Notes: generated by a model from the sequence alone, not told the origin. DNA of 64,000 bases from Rhizobiales bacterium PAR1 (GCA_002256205.1 NKIW01000006.1:209015-273014), one strand, 5' to 3'. Shown: positions 44,389 through 53,767, counted from the stretch's first letter. Numbers and translations: made by a program.

Positions 44389-45371
44389 GCCGCCAGCCTT
44401 TCGAGCGGCGCACGGAGGCAGCGCGAGAAGCGGCCGGGCGCCACTTCCACCAGCGGCGGCATGGCGGCGAGGCAGGCGCTCTCCGCGAACGGGCAGCGCG
44501 CGGCAAAACGGCAGCCCGTCGGCGGCGATGCCATGTTGGGCACGGAGCCGGAGATCGTGGCGAGAACCTCGCGGCGGGTATCTAGCCGCGGGATCGAGCC
44601 CATCAGGCCGATGGTGTAGGGGTGCTGAGGAAAGCGGAAGAGATCCTGGACCCGCGCCTTTTCCACCACCTGCCCGGCATACATCACGAGAACATGATCG
44701 CAGACCTCGGCCACCACACCGAGATCATGCGTGATGAGGATTACCGCCGCGCCTGTTTCGGTTCGCAGGTCGCGCAGGAGATCAAGAATCTGCGCCTGAA
44801 TGGTAACATCGAGCGCCGTTGTCGGCTCATCGGCGATGATCAGCGCCGGATCGCAGGCAAGCGCCATGGCAATCATCGCGCGTTGGCGCATGCCGCCCGA
44901 AAGCTTGTGCGGATACTCGTTCGCGCGCGCTTCCGGTTCCGGAATACCGACGCGGCGGAGCATCTCGATGGCGCGGACGCTGGCTGCTTCCACACTTGCG
45001 CTGCGATGCCGGATTACCGCTTCGGCGATTTGCGCGCCGATGGTGTGCGAGGGGTTGAGCGAGGTCATCGGCTCCTGAAAGATCATAGCGAGCCGATTGC
45101 CGCGAAGATCACGCAAGGTGAGATCCGGCGCGGTCAGGAGATCAGTACCCTCGAAGGCTATGTGTCCCGAAATGGTCGACGCGCCCTTCGGCAGCAGTCC
45201 CATGATGCCGAGCGAGGTGACGCTCTTGCCGCAGCCGGATTCGCCGACGATACCGAGGGTTTCGCCCCTTTGAACCGAAAAACTCACACCATCGACTGCG
45301 ACAACCTCGCCGCCCGTCGAGACCGGGAAGGAGACCCGCAAGTTCTCGACAGCGAGCAGTGCCTCGCTCAT
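44385..45371 (-). CDS. Oligopeptide/dipeptide-type ABC transporter ATP-binding protein (DppD-like)
   Basis: A 328-residue ATPase: Walker A GESGCGKS, signature [27 protein letters not shown] and the C-terminal cysteine motif ([15 protein letters not shown]) known to hold an iron-sulfur cluster in some family members. It is coupled by 4-base overlaps to the DUF1028 gene upstream and the DppF-like gene downstream. Confidence 0.93.
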   Translation of the reverse strand: MSEALLAVENLRVSFPVSTGGEVVAVDGVSFSVQRGETLGIVGESGCGKSVTSLGIMGLLPKGASTISGHIAFEGTDLLTAPDLTLRDLRGNRLAMIFQEPMTSLNPSHTIGAQIAEAVIRHRSASVEAASVRAIEMLRRVGIPEPEARANEYPHKLSGGMRQRAMIAMALACDPALIIADEPTTALDVTIQAQILDLLRDLRTETGAAVILITHDLGVVAEVCDHVLVMYAGQVVEKARVQDLFRFPQHPYTIGLMGSIPRLDTRREVLATISGSVPNMASPPTGCRFAARCPFAESACLAAMPPLVEVAPGRFSRCLRAPLERLAA

Positions 45372-46093
45372 GCGCCATGCTCGCGCTTTTCCGCCGCGAT
45401 GGATTCGGCGATGCGGCGCTCGATTTCCGCGCGATCGGTGATCCCCGCCGGGTTGGCGCGGCTGGGCAGGAACTGGCGGTAGTGCAGGTAACGTTCGTGC
45501 CCCACGGCTTCGAGGCGGGTGAGTTCGGTGAGGGGATCGGGGTGATCATCGACACGGATATCGATCAGGGAATAGTCCTCGGCGTCATGAATGAGGATCG
45601 CGGCGGATTGCTTGCCGCGCTTGTCGCCGCCTGCCGCTTCGCCGGCCTTCAGCGCGGCGAGAAAGCGCAGCACGAGCGGCTGTCCCGCCGTTTCCTCGAA
45701 TACGCGGGCGGTTTCCTCGATGACCGCCGGCCCGGCGAGCATATTGCCCGCGACTGAAAACCCGTCCCCGATCAGATGCCCGCACCACGGTACGCACCCC
45801 TCGCCGGTATAGGCAGCGATGCGGCGGGCATTATCCATCACATGCACCTGCCGCTGGCTGCGGCCTTCATCCGCCTCGGTCAGGATGCGCACGACATCCG
45901 GTGCCGTGGCGCCGGCACGCAGAAGGCCGATCCCTTTGGGTCCGTAAAACGGGTTGGTGAAGGCTTGGCTTGCGACTGCGCCGATGCCGGTTGCGATGCT
46001 CGGCACACGCGCGCCAACCGCGAAAGCGCAGGTGGAAACCGCGATGCCGAGATGGCCGGCTTTTGCATCATGGGCAATGATCGACCAGGTCAC
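45368..46093 (-). CDS. DUF1028 family protein (Ntn-hydrolase-like fold)
   Basis: A 241-residue protein of the DUF1028 family (PF06267): it starts MTWSIIAHDAKAGHLGIAVSTCAFAVGARVP and continues GAVASQAFTNPFYGPKGI. The family is placed in the N-terminal nucleophile hydrolase clan by structure prediction, but no reaction is established. It lies 21 bases after the gamma-glutamyltransferase gene and overlaps the DppD-like gene by 4 bases, so it is made together with a peptide importer and a peptidase-type enzyme; a linked amidohydrolase step is inference. Confidence 0.88.
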   Translation of the reverse strand: MTWSIIAHDAKAGHLGIAVSTCAFAVGARVPSIATGIGAVASQAFTNPFYGPKGIGLLRAGATAPDVVRILTEADEGRSQRQVHVMDNARRIAAYTGEGCVPWCGHLIGDGFSVAGNMLAGPAVIEETARVFEETAGQPLVLRFLAALKAGEAAGGDKRGKQSAAILIHDAEDYSLIDIRVDDHPDPLTELTRLEAVGHERYLHYRQFLPSRANPAGITDRAEIERRIAESIAAEKREHGA

Positions 46094-46114
46094 GGGTGTC
46101 TCCTTGGTGCGGTT

Positions 46115-47947
46115 TCAGCGTCCTGCGGCGTAGCCCTGCATGCCGCGCGGATTGGCGCCGGCGCGGAGCATGTCGCCATCCTTTGCCGCAGCAACGAGCC
46201 GTCCCTCGGACCAATCCGGCCCGATCTCGACGATATGGCCGCGCTTCTGAAGCTCGGCGATGGTCTCCTTCGAGACGCGGCCTTCCACCACCACGACACC
46301 GGGGCGGGAGGTGCGCGGCCAGAACGAGGTCGGGAAGTGCTCGGTGTGCCACGCTGGGGCGTCGATGGCTTCCTGAAGGTTCATCCCGGCATGAACGTGC
46401 CGCAGGAACATCTGCGGGATCCATTGATCTTGCTGGTCGCCGCCGGGTGAACCCCATGCGAGGTAGGGTTTGCCATCGCGCAGCGCCATCGTCGGCGAGA
46501 GCGTCGTGCGCGGTCGTCGACCGGGGCCGAGGGCCGCCGGATGTTTCTCGTCGAGCATGAACATCTGTGCGCGTGAGCCGAGACAAAAACCGAGTTCCGG
46601 GATGATCGGCGAGGATTGCAGCCAGCCACCGGAGGGGGTCGCGGCGATCATGTTGCCGTGGCGGTCGATGATGTCGAAATGGACCGTATCGCCCTTGGTG
46701 ACGCCGTTGGGGAAAACCTCAAGTTCCGCCGAGCGGATATCGCCGACGGTCGGCTCACCCGCTCCGCCTGCGGTCACGGCGGCGCGTGGGCCGGTGGTCG
46801 CGCGCAGATTCACCGCGCCACCATAGCCGGGGATCACGCCGGGGCGCTGGTCATGCGAGGCCTTGTCGGTGATTAGTTTGCGCCGTTCGGCGTTATAGGC
46901 CTCGGAGAGCAGGGTATCGAGCGGAACATCGACGAAATCCGGGTCTCCAAGGAAGGTATCGCGATCTGCAAAGGCGAGCTTGGCGGCCTCGACCTGAAGA
47001 TGGATGAATTCCGGTCCAGCGGGATCAAGCCCGTCAAGGTTGAAACCCTTGAGAAGCGCCAGCTGCTGCAAGGTCGCGATGCCCTGGCACCATGCGCCGG
47101 GCTTCTGGACCGTGTAGCGGCCGTAGTCAAAGCTCGCCGGTGCTTCGACGCTCGCCTGCCAGCGGGCCATGTCGTCACCCGAGAGCACGCCGCGATGTGG
47201 GGTGCCGGTGACGTCCATGACTTCCTGCGTGCGGCAGAAGGTGTCGATGGCTTCGGCAATGAAGCCCTGCGACCAGACCTGCCGCGCCTTCTCGATCTGC
47301 GCAATGCGATCGGAGCCGACAGATTCAGCCTCAGTGAGAATGCGCTGGTAGGTTTGCGCCATCACCGGGTTTTTGAACAGCGCGCCGACGGTGGGCAGGT
47401 TTCCGCCCGGAAGATAGAGCGCCGCCGAAGTCGGCCAATGCTCGCGGAACAGGGTCTCGACGGTGCGGATGGTGGCCACGACGCGCTCGACGAGGGGATA
47501 GCCGTTCAGCGCATAGCCGATGGCGGGTTCGAGCACATCGCGAAGCTTGAGCGTGCCGTAATCGCGCAGGAGCAGCATGTAGGCATCGAAGGTGCCGGGG
47601 ACGCATGGTGCGAGCAGGCCGGTGCCGGGGACAAGATCGAGCCCGAGCGCCTTGCAATACTCGATGGTGAGGCCGGCCGGCGCGACGCCCTGACCGCAGA
47701 TCACCTCGGTTTTGCCGCGCTTCACATCATGCACCATCAGCGGCACATCGCCGCCGGGCCCATTGAGATGCGGTTCGACGACCTGCAAGGTGAAGGCCGT
47801 GGCGGCGCCTGCGTCGAACGCGTTGCCGCCGCGTTCGAGGACGCCCATGCCTACGGCTGTCGCGACCCAATGGGTCGAGGCGACAACGCCAAAGGTGCCG
47901 GTGATTTCGGGACGGGTGGTGAAACGTGCGGGATTGACAAAGCTCAT
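46115..47947 (-). CDS. Gamma-glutamyltransferase family protein without signal peptide
   Basis: A 610-residue Ntn-hydrolase precursor. DTVHFDIIDRHGN places the self-cleavage Thr at residue 421, and WGSPGGDQQDQW and GPGRRPRTTLSPTMA are conserved in this subgroup. Unlike the ggt at 21696 it begins MSFVNPARFTTRPEI with no signal peptide, so it should act in the cytoplasm on compounds brought in by the ABC transporter of its operon. The substrate may differ from glutathione: this subgroup has TVHFD instead of TTHFS. First gene of the seven-gene operon; a dyad lies 44-58 bases upstream. Confidence 0.9.
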   Translation of the reverse strand: MSFVNPARFTTRPEITGTFGVVASTHWVATAVGMGVLERGGNAFDAGAATAFTLQVVEPHLNGPGGDVPLMVHDVKRGKTEVICGQGVAPAGLTIEYCKALGLDLVPGTGLLAPCVPGTFDAYMLLLRDYGTLKLRDVLEPAIGYALNGYPLVERVVATIRTVETLFREHWPTSAALYLPGGNLPTVGALFKNPVMAQTYQRILTEAESVGSDRIAQIEKARQVWSQGFIAEAIDTFCRTQEVMDVTGTPHRGVLSGDDMARWQASVEAPASFDYGRYTVQKPGAWCQGIATLQQLALLKGFNLDGLDPAGPEFIHLQVEAAKLAFADRDTFLGDPDFVDVPLDTLLSEAYNAERRKLITDKASHDQRPGVIPGYGGAVNLRATTGPRAAVTAGGAGEPTVGDIRSAELEVFPNGVTKGDTVHFDIIDRHGNMIAATPSGGWLQSSPIIPELGFCLGSRAQMFMLDEKHPAALGPGRRPRTTLSPTMALRDGKPYLAWGSPGGDQQDQWIPQMFLRHVHAGMNLQEAIDAPAWHTEHFPTSFWPRTSRPGVVVVEGRVSKETIAELQKRGHIVEIGPDWSEGRLVAAAKDGDMLRAGANPRGMQGYAAGR

Positions 47948-47990
47948 GGGCCAAACCTAGCGGCATTGCTTCGGCAGGCAATGGCGTTTT

Positions 47991-48005
47991 GCATTTATTA
48001 TGCAG
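47991..48005. promoter_or_regulatory. 5-N5-5 dyad upstream of the gamma-glutamyltransferase operon
   Basis: TGCAT-TTATT-ATGCA is a perfect dyad 44-58 bases before the minus-strand start at 47947. On that strand it contains CATAAT, a plausible -10 box, though no good -35 is visible. Its geometry matches the dyad at 37482-37496 at the other end of the block. Confidence 0.4.
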
Positions 48006-48105
48006 TTTGGCGGCGAGATTTTTGTATCAGATATCAGACAGCGCCCGCATAGGGTGCAAGCTGCCTATCGCTTCGCCTTCATGGTGTCTCTGGTGGCAAA
48101 AAAGT

Positions 48106-50049
48106 TCAGGCCGCGCGCGCAATCGGCATGCTTCCGAGGACGTTCAACACCTTGTCGAAGGGCAGGGGTCGCCCGAAAAGATAGCCTTGTCCATGCGCGC
48201 AGCCCGCAGCCACAACCATCTTGGCCTGCTCCTCGGTCTCAATGCCCTCGGCGATCACCTTGATATCGAGGTTACGCGCGAGCGCGATGATGGTCTGCAC
48301 GATGGCCATCGACTGCCGGTCGTGATCGAGGTCGCCGACGAAGGAGCGGTCGATCTTCAACTCATCAAAGCCGAAGCGACGAAGATAGGAGAGCGAGGAA
48401 TAGCCGGTGCCGAAGTCATCGAGCGAGACGGTGACGCCCATGGTCTGCAATTTCCCCACCAGCGCGCGGGTTCCCTTGGCATCGTGGATCATCACGCTCT
48501 CGGTGATCTCCAGCTTGAGGCGAGAGGGCGGGAGTTTTGTCTTGGCGAGCACATCGGCGACCAGCGCCGGAACATCCATTCGGATCATCTGGACTGTCGA
48601 AAGATTGACCGAGACCGCGATGGGCTTGGGAAAGCGCATAGCATCGCGGCAGGCTTTCTCGATCATGATCCGGCCGATCTCGACAATCCGGCCTGAGCTT
48701 TCCGCTGCGGGAATGAATTCGCCCGGTAAGACCATGCCGCGCGTCGGGTGGTTCCAGCGCGCGAGCGCTTCAACGCCGAGGATCTCGCCGCTCGTGATAT
48801 CGACGAGCGGCTGGTAATGCGGCTCGAACTCGGCCCATGGGTCCGCTTCGGCTAGGTCAGCTTCGAGCTTCTGGCGTGCTTCGATTCCGGTTGCCATCTC
48901 CGGTTCAAAGACGAGGATCATGCCCTTGCCCTTCGCTTTGGCCGCATAGAGCGCGATATCCGCGCGATGGATCAACTCATTGGGATCGATGTTCGGCTGA
49001 TCGCGAAAGGCAATGCCGATGGTGGCATCGATGGAAACCTTGTGCTGATCGACCCTGTGCGGCTCGCGCAGGACCTGAAGAAGTGTGTGAGCCGTTGCCA
49101 GTACGGCGTCCACAGAGCCCGCACCTTGAAGCAGCACCACGAATTCATCGCCGCCGAAGCGACAGGCAAGATTGCCGGATGACTGGTCCACCACTTTTTC
49201 AAGCCGCTTGGCGACCGAAACCAGCAGCTGATCGCCAGCCTTGTGGCCGAGGACGTCATTGATCGGCTTGAACCCGTCGAGATCGATGATCAAGACCGCA
49301 GGAGGCCGCCCGGCATCGAAGATTCGGCAGGCCTTGGCCAGAGCCGTATGCAGGCTGTTCCTGTTCGGGAGGCCAGTGAGGATGTCATGCGCCGCGAGGA
49401 AAGCGTTTTCCGCTGAAATCACCTTTTCGGCGTTATGGGCGCGGCCCAGCAATCGGTTCTGAAGCAGGAGCAGGACGACGAGCACAAAGCCTGAGCCGAT
49501 CAGCCCGATGATCAGGCTCTGCTGCACGATCTGGAGCTTACGCAGCACGATGGTGTTGGCGGCGATTTCCTCGGTGTTGGTGGTATAGGAATCGCGGGCA
49601 AGCTGCTCGACGTCGGCATCGATGCGATCGAGTTCCGCAAGAATGCGGGTTAGAGCCCGGTCATCATCGAGATGGGCAATATCCGCTTCGATTTTGTGAA
49701 TCGATTCGGCAATCCAGCCGACGATTGCACGGCGCGCGGGTGAGGCCTCGACAAAAGCACCGAAGACACCCGCACGCCAGGTATTCAGACGCGAGACAAA
49801 GATCTCATAGGCAAGTTCGGCGGCTTGCTGGCCGTCCGTCGTCGGGTTCAGCGCATAGGTCATCAGCACATGGCGCAGCTCCTGATATTCGCTGCGCCCG
49901 TTGATGCCGTTCCACGCCATATCGTGACGCGAAGTCCGGTCCACGGCGGCCTCGGTCATCTGCATCACGAAGGGCAGAAAGGCCAGCGCAATGCCGAGAA
50001 GGCCCATCAGCGAGATCAGAATGAGGCGCAGGCGATTGAAATGGCGCAT
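48106..50049 (-). CDS. Membrane-bound GGDEF-EAL protein (c-di-GMP turnover)
   Basis: A 647-residue protein: transmembrane helix 1 at about 7-30, a periplasmic helical sensor region (31-173), helix 2 at about 174-197, a GGDEF domain with intact GGDEF at 299-303, and an EAL domain with EALARW from 427, DDFGTGYSSL and EGIET. Both catalytic motifs are intact, so cyclase and phosphodiesterase activity are each possible. The inhibitory RxxD site before GGDEF is absent (SSGN at that place). The gene lies 79 bases after, and in the same direction as, a small periplasmic molybdopterin-domain protein that may be its sensor partner. Confidence 0.93.
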   Translation of the reverse strand: MRHFNRLRLILISLMGLLGIALAFLPFVMQMTEAAVDRTSRHDMAWNGINGRSEYQELRHVLMTYALNPTTDGQQAAELAYEIFVSRLNTWRAGVFGAFVEASPARRAIVGWIAESIHKIEADIAHLDDDRALTRILAELDRIDADVEQLARDSYTTNTEEIAANTIVLRKLQIVQQSLIIGLIGSGFVLVVLLLLQNRLLGRAHNAEKVISAENAFLAAHDILTGLPNRNSLHTALAKACRIFDAGRPPAVLIIDLDGFKPINDVLGHKAGDQLLVSVAKRLEKVVDQSSGNLACRFGGDEFVVLLQGAGSVDAVLATAHTLLQVLREPHRVDQHKVSIDATIGIAFRDQPNIDPNELIHRADIALYAAKAKGKGMILVFEPEMATGIEARQKLEADLAEADPWAEFEPHYQPLVDITSGEILGVEALARWNHPTRGMVLPGEFIPAAESSGRIVEIGRIMIEKACRDAMRFPKPIAVSVNLSTVQMIRMDVPALVADVLAKTKLPPSRLKLEITESVMIHDAKGTRALVGKLQTMGVTVSLDDFGTGYSSLSYLRRFGFDELKIDRSFVGDLDHDRQSMAIVQTIIALARNLDIKVIAEGIETEEQAKMVVAAGCAHGQGYLFGRPLPFDKVLNVLGSMPIARAA

Positions 50050-50128
50050 TGTGTGAACCCCGACTGTTCTGGATCATGGGTCATAAGGCCGGAAGGCCGC
50101 CGAACCTTTGAGGGCGGCGGCGAGCCGG

Positions 50129-50623
50129 TCACTCGACCGAAATCGTCCGGACCTGCCAGGCGGAGCGACCGTAGTACTGCTCGGACTTCAGCTCTGGCTT
50201 GGCATCGAAGGGGTAGACGATGAACAGCGGGCCCTTGTCCTTGACGTCCATGTATTGACCGTCCCGCTTGAGCGCGAGAATCGGCTGGTACTGCGCGAAA
50301 TCGTTGAAAGGGATTTCCGTGCGGTATTTGTTGAGCGCGACGACCTGCGCTTTCCGGCCATCCGCGCCAACCTTGTGCATGAGCGCGGCAAGCGGCACGC
50401 CCTCGAAGGTCTGGACACCATCGTACCATGGCGTGGTGGTGCGGATAGTCGAAACACCAAGCTTTTCCAGATCAGCGCGGCTGAATTCAACGGATTTTCC
50501 ATCCTTCAGCTTGCCTTCGATGCGGAGGACCACCTTGCCGGGGGCAGGCGTTTCCGCTGACGAGATCGTCGCGCTCCCGATCAGGCCGACAGTCAAGGCA
50601 ACAGCAGACAAAAGCGATTTCAT
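50129..50623 (-). CDS. Small periplasmic protein with oxidoreductase molybdopterin-binding domain
   Basis: A 164-residue protein with a signal peptide (SLLSAVALTVGLIGSATISSAE) and a compact version of the sulfite-oxidase molybdopterin domain (PF00174): FEGVPLAALMHKVGADGRKAQVVALNKYRTEIPFND and PLFIVYPFD. It lacks an obvious molybdenum-ligating cysteine in the mature part, so it may bind a ligand rather than act as an enzyme (inference). ATG 50623 matches the signal peptide start. It is encoded directly upstream of the GGDEF-EAL gene, which suggests a periplasmic input module. Confidence 0.78.
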   Translation of the reverse strand: MKSLLSAVALTVGLIGSATISSAETPAPGKVVLRIEGKLKDGKSVEFSRADLEKLGVSTIRTTTPWYDGVQTFEGVPLAALMHKVGADGRKAQVVALNKYRTEIPFNDFAQYQPILALKRDGQYMDVKDKGPLFIVYPFDAKPELKSEQYYGRSAWQVRTISVE

Positions 50624-50777
50624 GGCCTCTACTCCAGGAACCAAGAAGACAGGTTTCGATGACGGGTAACCTCTGATCGAGGTCAAAATCCGTATCGGCA
50701 GGAGTGATAAAACCACAAATACAATCAGAAGTTGTTATTGAGTTTCGTCAAAGTTTAGCAGTGGGCAAAATCGTGCG

Positions 50778-51245
50778 TCAGTTTCGGGGCGGTGAGAAGG
50801 CGCAGTGCTCGGGTTTGAGGTCGATGAGCGGCGTGCCATCGAGGCAATCGAGACCGCGCACATCGACCCAACCTTCGCCGATAGCCACGATCGCCACCCG
50901 CGAGGTGGAAATCGGGTTCGGCCGTACTGGTGAACGCAGCGCAAAGGTGCCCATGGTCTCCCCGTTATGTTTGGGGCTTTGCAGCACAAGGTCGCGCCGC
51001 GCCTGATGCATCCAGTAGAGCACTTCCGCCTGAGCGAAGCCTTCTAGGCCCTTCAGGCCCTCGCGCCATGGGGCATCGATCTCGATGCGACAGAGGGGAC
51101 CATCCTGCCGACCTTGCCTCGGGCATTCTGCGCGCATCGTGAACGGCGTGTGAATGCGCCCGATGAAGACAAGGTGGGCGTCCACTCGATCGGGCAGCGT
51201 AACGGCGCGCTCGCCGGGCCGGATGGCATAGGGGTCGTGGCTCAC
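50778..51245 (-). CDS. trmO: TsaA/TrmO-like tRNA methyltransferase
   Basis: A 155-residue TsaA-domain protein (PF01980): HLVFIGRIHTPF, RIEIDAPWREGLKGLEGF, LRSPVRPNPISTSRVAI and GLDCLDGTPLIDLKPE. TrmO methylates the t6A nucleoside at position 37 of threonine tRNAs using SAM. It lacks the C-terminal extension of E. coli TrmO, as many short homologues do. I place the start at GTG 51245, 4 bases after the tupA stop; the long in-frame extension upstream is tupA-overlapping noise. TsaA-domain genes are often next to molybdate or tungstate transport genes. Confidence 0.85.
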   Translation of the reverse strand: MSHDPYAIRPGERAVTLPDRVDAHLVFIGRIHTPFTMRAECPRQGRQDGPLCRIEIDAPWREGLKGLEGFAQAEVLYWMHQARRDLVLQSPKHNGETMGTFALRSPVRPNPISTSRVAIVAIGEGWVDVRGLDCLDGTPLIDLKPEHCAFSPPRN

Positions 51246-51249
51246 GTCT

Positions 51250-52083
51250 TCACGCGCCCGGTTGAGCTGCGTTGGGGAAGAAGAGCTGTTCGCCGCCGAT
51301 CTTGTACTCCGAAATGGCTTTCTGCCCCTCGGTACTGACGAGCCAATCGACAAAGGCCTGTCCGTCCGCCTGCTTGACGTGGGGATGTTTGGCCGGGTTC
51401 ACCAGCATCACGCCGTACTGGTTGAAGAGGCGCCTGTCGCCCTCGACTGTGATTTCGAGATCGCCGCGGTTCCTGAAGCTGAGCCATGTGCCGCGATCCG
51501 CCAGCACATAGGCTGACATCGCGCCGGCGGTGTTGAGTGCTGCACCCATGCCCTGACCGATTTCGCGGTACCAAGTCCCTTTGGTTTTTTCGATCTCGAT
51601 ACCGGCAAGTTTCCAGAGCCCGAGTTCCGCCGAGTGGGTGCCAGAGCGATCCCCACGCGAAACGAAAGCAGCCTGCTTCTCCTGAATGGCCTTCAGCGCC
51701 GTGGCGATATCCTTCGAGCCCCGGATGCCGGCGGGATCGCTTTTGGGGCCGATGAGCACGAAATCGTTGTACATCACCGGTTTGCGTTCGACGCCGAAGC
51801 CTTCGCCCACGAATTTTTCTTCCTGCGCGCGGGCGTGAACAAAGACGACATCAGCATCGCCCCGCCTGCCGGTATCGAGCGCCTGTCCCGTGCCCTGGGA
51901 GACAACGCGGACCTCAATGCCGGTCTTGGCCTTGAAGAGCGGCAGGAGATGACCAAAAAGCCCGGAATCCTGCGTCGAGGTTGTCGATGAGACGACGATG
52001 AAGCGCTCCGGCGTCTGGGCGAGGCCTGGCCCGGCCAGCGTGAGCAGCAATCCGGCGGTGAGAAGCGAACGACGCGTGAGCAT
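51250..52083 (-). CDS. tupA: Tungstate ABC transporter, substrate-binding protein
   Basis: A 277-residue periplasmic protein with a signal peptide (RRSLLTAGLLLTLAGPGLAQ) and the TupA hallmark VVSSTTSTQDSGLF, whose TTTS-like stretch holds the oxyanion; GTGQALDTGRRGDADVVFVHA, SRGDRSGTH and the TGQALD loop are also typical. TupA proteins prefer tungstate to molybdate. AAGGGA precedes ATG 52083. It is the third gene in the order tupB-tupC-tupA. Confidence 0.92.
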   Translation of the reverse strand: MLTRRSLLTAGLLLTLAGPGLAQTPERFIVVSSTTSTQDSGLFGHLLPLFKAKTGIEVRVVSQGTGQALDTGRRGDADVVFVHARAQEEKFVGEGFGVERKPVMYNDFVLIGPKSDPAGIRGSKDIATALKAIQEKQAAFVSRGDRSGTHSAELGLWKLAGIEIEKTKGTWYREIGQGMGAALNTAGAMSAYVLADRGTWLSFRNRGDLEITVEGDRRLFNQYGVMLVNPAKHPHVKQADGQAFVDWLVSTEGQKAISEYKIGGEQLFFPNAAQPGA

Positions 52084-52120
52084 GGCAATCCCTTGGAGTT
52101 GGCCGTGTTTTACTTGGATG

Positions 52121-52855
52121 TCACCAGAGCAGGTTTCCAGTGAGAAAAGCGCGCGCTTCATCGGTGCGCGGCTTGTTGAAGAAGGTTTCGGCCGAGGCTT
52201 CCTCTATCAGCCGGCCGCCGTTAAGAAAAAGGACGTTGCGCGCGAGGCGACGCGCCTGAGCGAGATCATGCGTCGCCATCATCAGGGTCATGCCGTCGCG
52301 GTCAAATTCACTGAGCATGGCCTCGATCTGGCGCGTCGCCCCGGGGTCGAGCTGCGAGCAGGGCTCATCGAGAAAAATGACTTCCGGCGTCAGGGTCCAG
52401 GCGCGGGCAAGCGCGAGGCGCTGCTGTTCGCCGCCGGAGAGAAGCCGCGCGGGCTGCTCGGCGAGGTTTTCGAGACCGAAGCGTTCGAGCGCTTCCGCAA
52501 TGCGCGCCTGCCGGGCGGCGCGGTCGAGCCCCAGCGCTGCCAGCGGATGATCGAGGTTCGCCCGGGCCGAGCGCCTGAGCATGATCGGACGCTGAAACAC
52601 CATGGCGTGACGCTGGCGCCCGGCGCGACGGCCTTCTTCCAGCGCCCAGTGCAGGCTTCCGCGCGTCGGCGTGATCAAGCCGTGGCAAAGCCGCAGCAGC
52701 AACGATTTCCCGGAGCCGTTCGCACCGAGAACCGCCGTCAATCCGCCACGCGGCAAGGTGAAGGTGATGTCTTCCAGAAGCGTTTTCCCGGCGACGGCAT
52801 AGCCGAGACCTTCAACGCTCAACGGCAGAATGGAAGCGGTATCGCGCATCGCCAT
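52121..52855 (-). CDS. tupC: Tungstate ABC transporter ATP-binding protein
   Basis: A 244-residue ATPase with Walker A GANGSGKS, signature LSGGEQQRLALARA and Walker B VIFLDEPCSQLD. Its start overlaps the tupB stop as gTGATG (GTG 52858 or ATG 52855; ATG listed). It lies between permease and binding-protein genes of the tungstate transporter. Confidence 0.9.
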   Translation of the reverse strand: MAMRDTASILPLSVEGLGYAVAGKTLLEDITFTLPRGGLTAVLGANGSGKSLLLRLCHGLITPTRGSLHWALEEGRRAGRQRHAMVFQRPIMLRRSARANLDHPLAALGLDRAARQARIAEALERFGLENLAEQPARLLSGGEQQRLALARAWTLTPEVIFLDEPCSQLDPGATRQIEAMLSEFDRDGMTLMMATHDLAQARRLARNVLFLNGGRLIEEASAETFFNKPRTDEARAFLTGNLLW

Positions 52856-53556
52856 CACCCCGCGAAACGCGCGCCAATGCGGCTCGCCCCGTAGGCCACG
52901 GCGTTGATCGCCAGCGTCAGGACCAGCAGCACCATGCCGAGGCCGAGGGCGAGCGGCAGATCGCCTTTCGAGGTTTCAAGTGCAATCGCGGTGGTCATGG
53001 TGCGGGTATAGCCCGCAATATTGCCACCGACGATCAGAACCGCCCCCACTTCCGCGCTCGCGCGGCCAAAACCGGCGAGAAGGGCGGTGGCCAGCGAGAA
53101 ACGCCCGTCCCAAAGCAGAGTCGGGATCGCGCGGAAGCCGGTCAGGCCCATCGATGTGAGGTGTTCGCGATATTCGAGCCAGAGATCCTCCACCACCTGC
53201 CGCGTCAGTGCCACGACGATAGGGAGTACAAGCACGGTCTGTGCGGCGATCATCGCGGCGGGCGTAAAAAGCCAGCCGAGCGGACCCAGTGGGCCGGTGC
53301 GCGAGAGCAGCAGGAAGAGTCCCAACCCCGCGACGACCGGCGGCAGGCCCATCAGAGCGTTGATGAGGATGATCACAAAGGTGCGGCCCGGAAACCGGGC
53401 GAGTGCGATCATGGCTCCTAGAGGCAGGCCGATCACCGCCGCGAGCAGGACAGCGCTTAACGTGACGCGCACAGCGAGACTGACGATGCCGAGAAAACCC
53501 GGATCGAGGCTCATCATCAGACCAAGGGCTGCCGAAATGGCCGCGCCGAATTCCAT
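52855..53556 (-). CDS. tupB: Tungstate ABC transporter permease
   Basis: A 233-residue permease with about five membrane helices and the EAA-like loop EHLTSMGLTGFRAIPTLLWDGRFSLATALLAGFGRASAEVGA, characteristic of TupB. ATG 53556 follows GAGG by 5 bases; the open frame continues far upstream but overlaps the divergent MoeA-like gene and is not credible. First gene of the operon tupBCA-trmO. Confidence 0.9.
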   Translation of the reverse strand: MEFGAAISAALGLMMSLDPGFLGIVSLAVRVTLSAVLLAAVIGLPLGAMIALARFPGRTFVIILINALMGLPPVVAGLGLFLLLSRTGPLGPLGWLFTPAAMIAAQTVLVLPIVVALTRQVVEDLWLEYREHLTSMGLTGFRAIPTLLWDGRFSLATALLAGFGRASAEVGAVLIVGGNIAGYTRTMTTAIALETSKGDLPLALGLGMVLLVLTLAINAVAYGASRIGARFAG

Positions 53557-53767
53557 CTTGCCTCGCTTCTGGCTTATACAGCGCAAAGTTATGGAGGCGA
53601 TGGGCGAATTGGCAAGTCCAATTGGCACGTCCTCTGGCGGTTTGCGGCGATCGCATGAGTTCAATGGCAGCAGTTCACAAGCTTCCCGATTGCGCTTATT
53701 CATGGTTTCCGATGTCCAGCCTTCCGCAAGACCCTGCCCCGTCTCCCATCGTTGTCCGAAACAGGCC

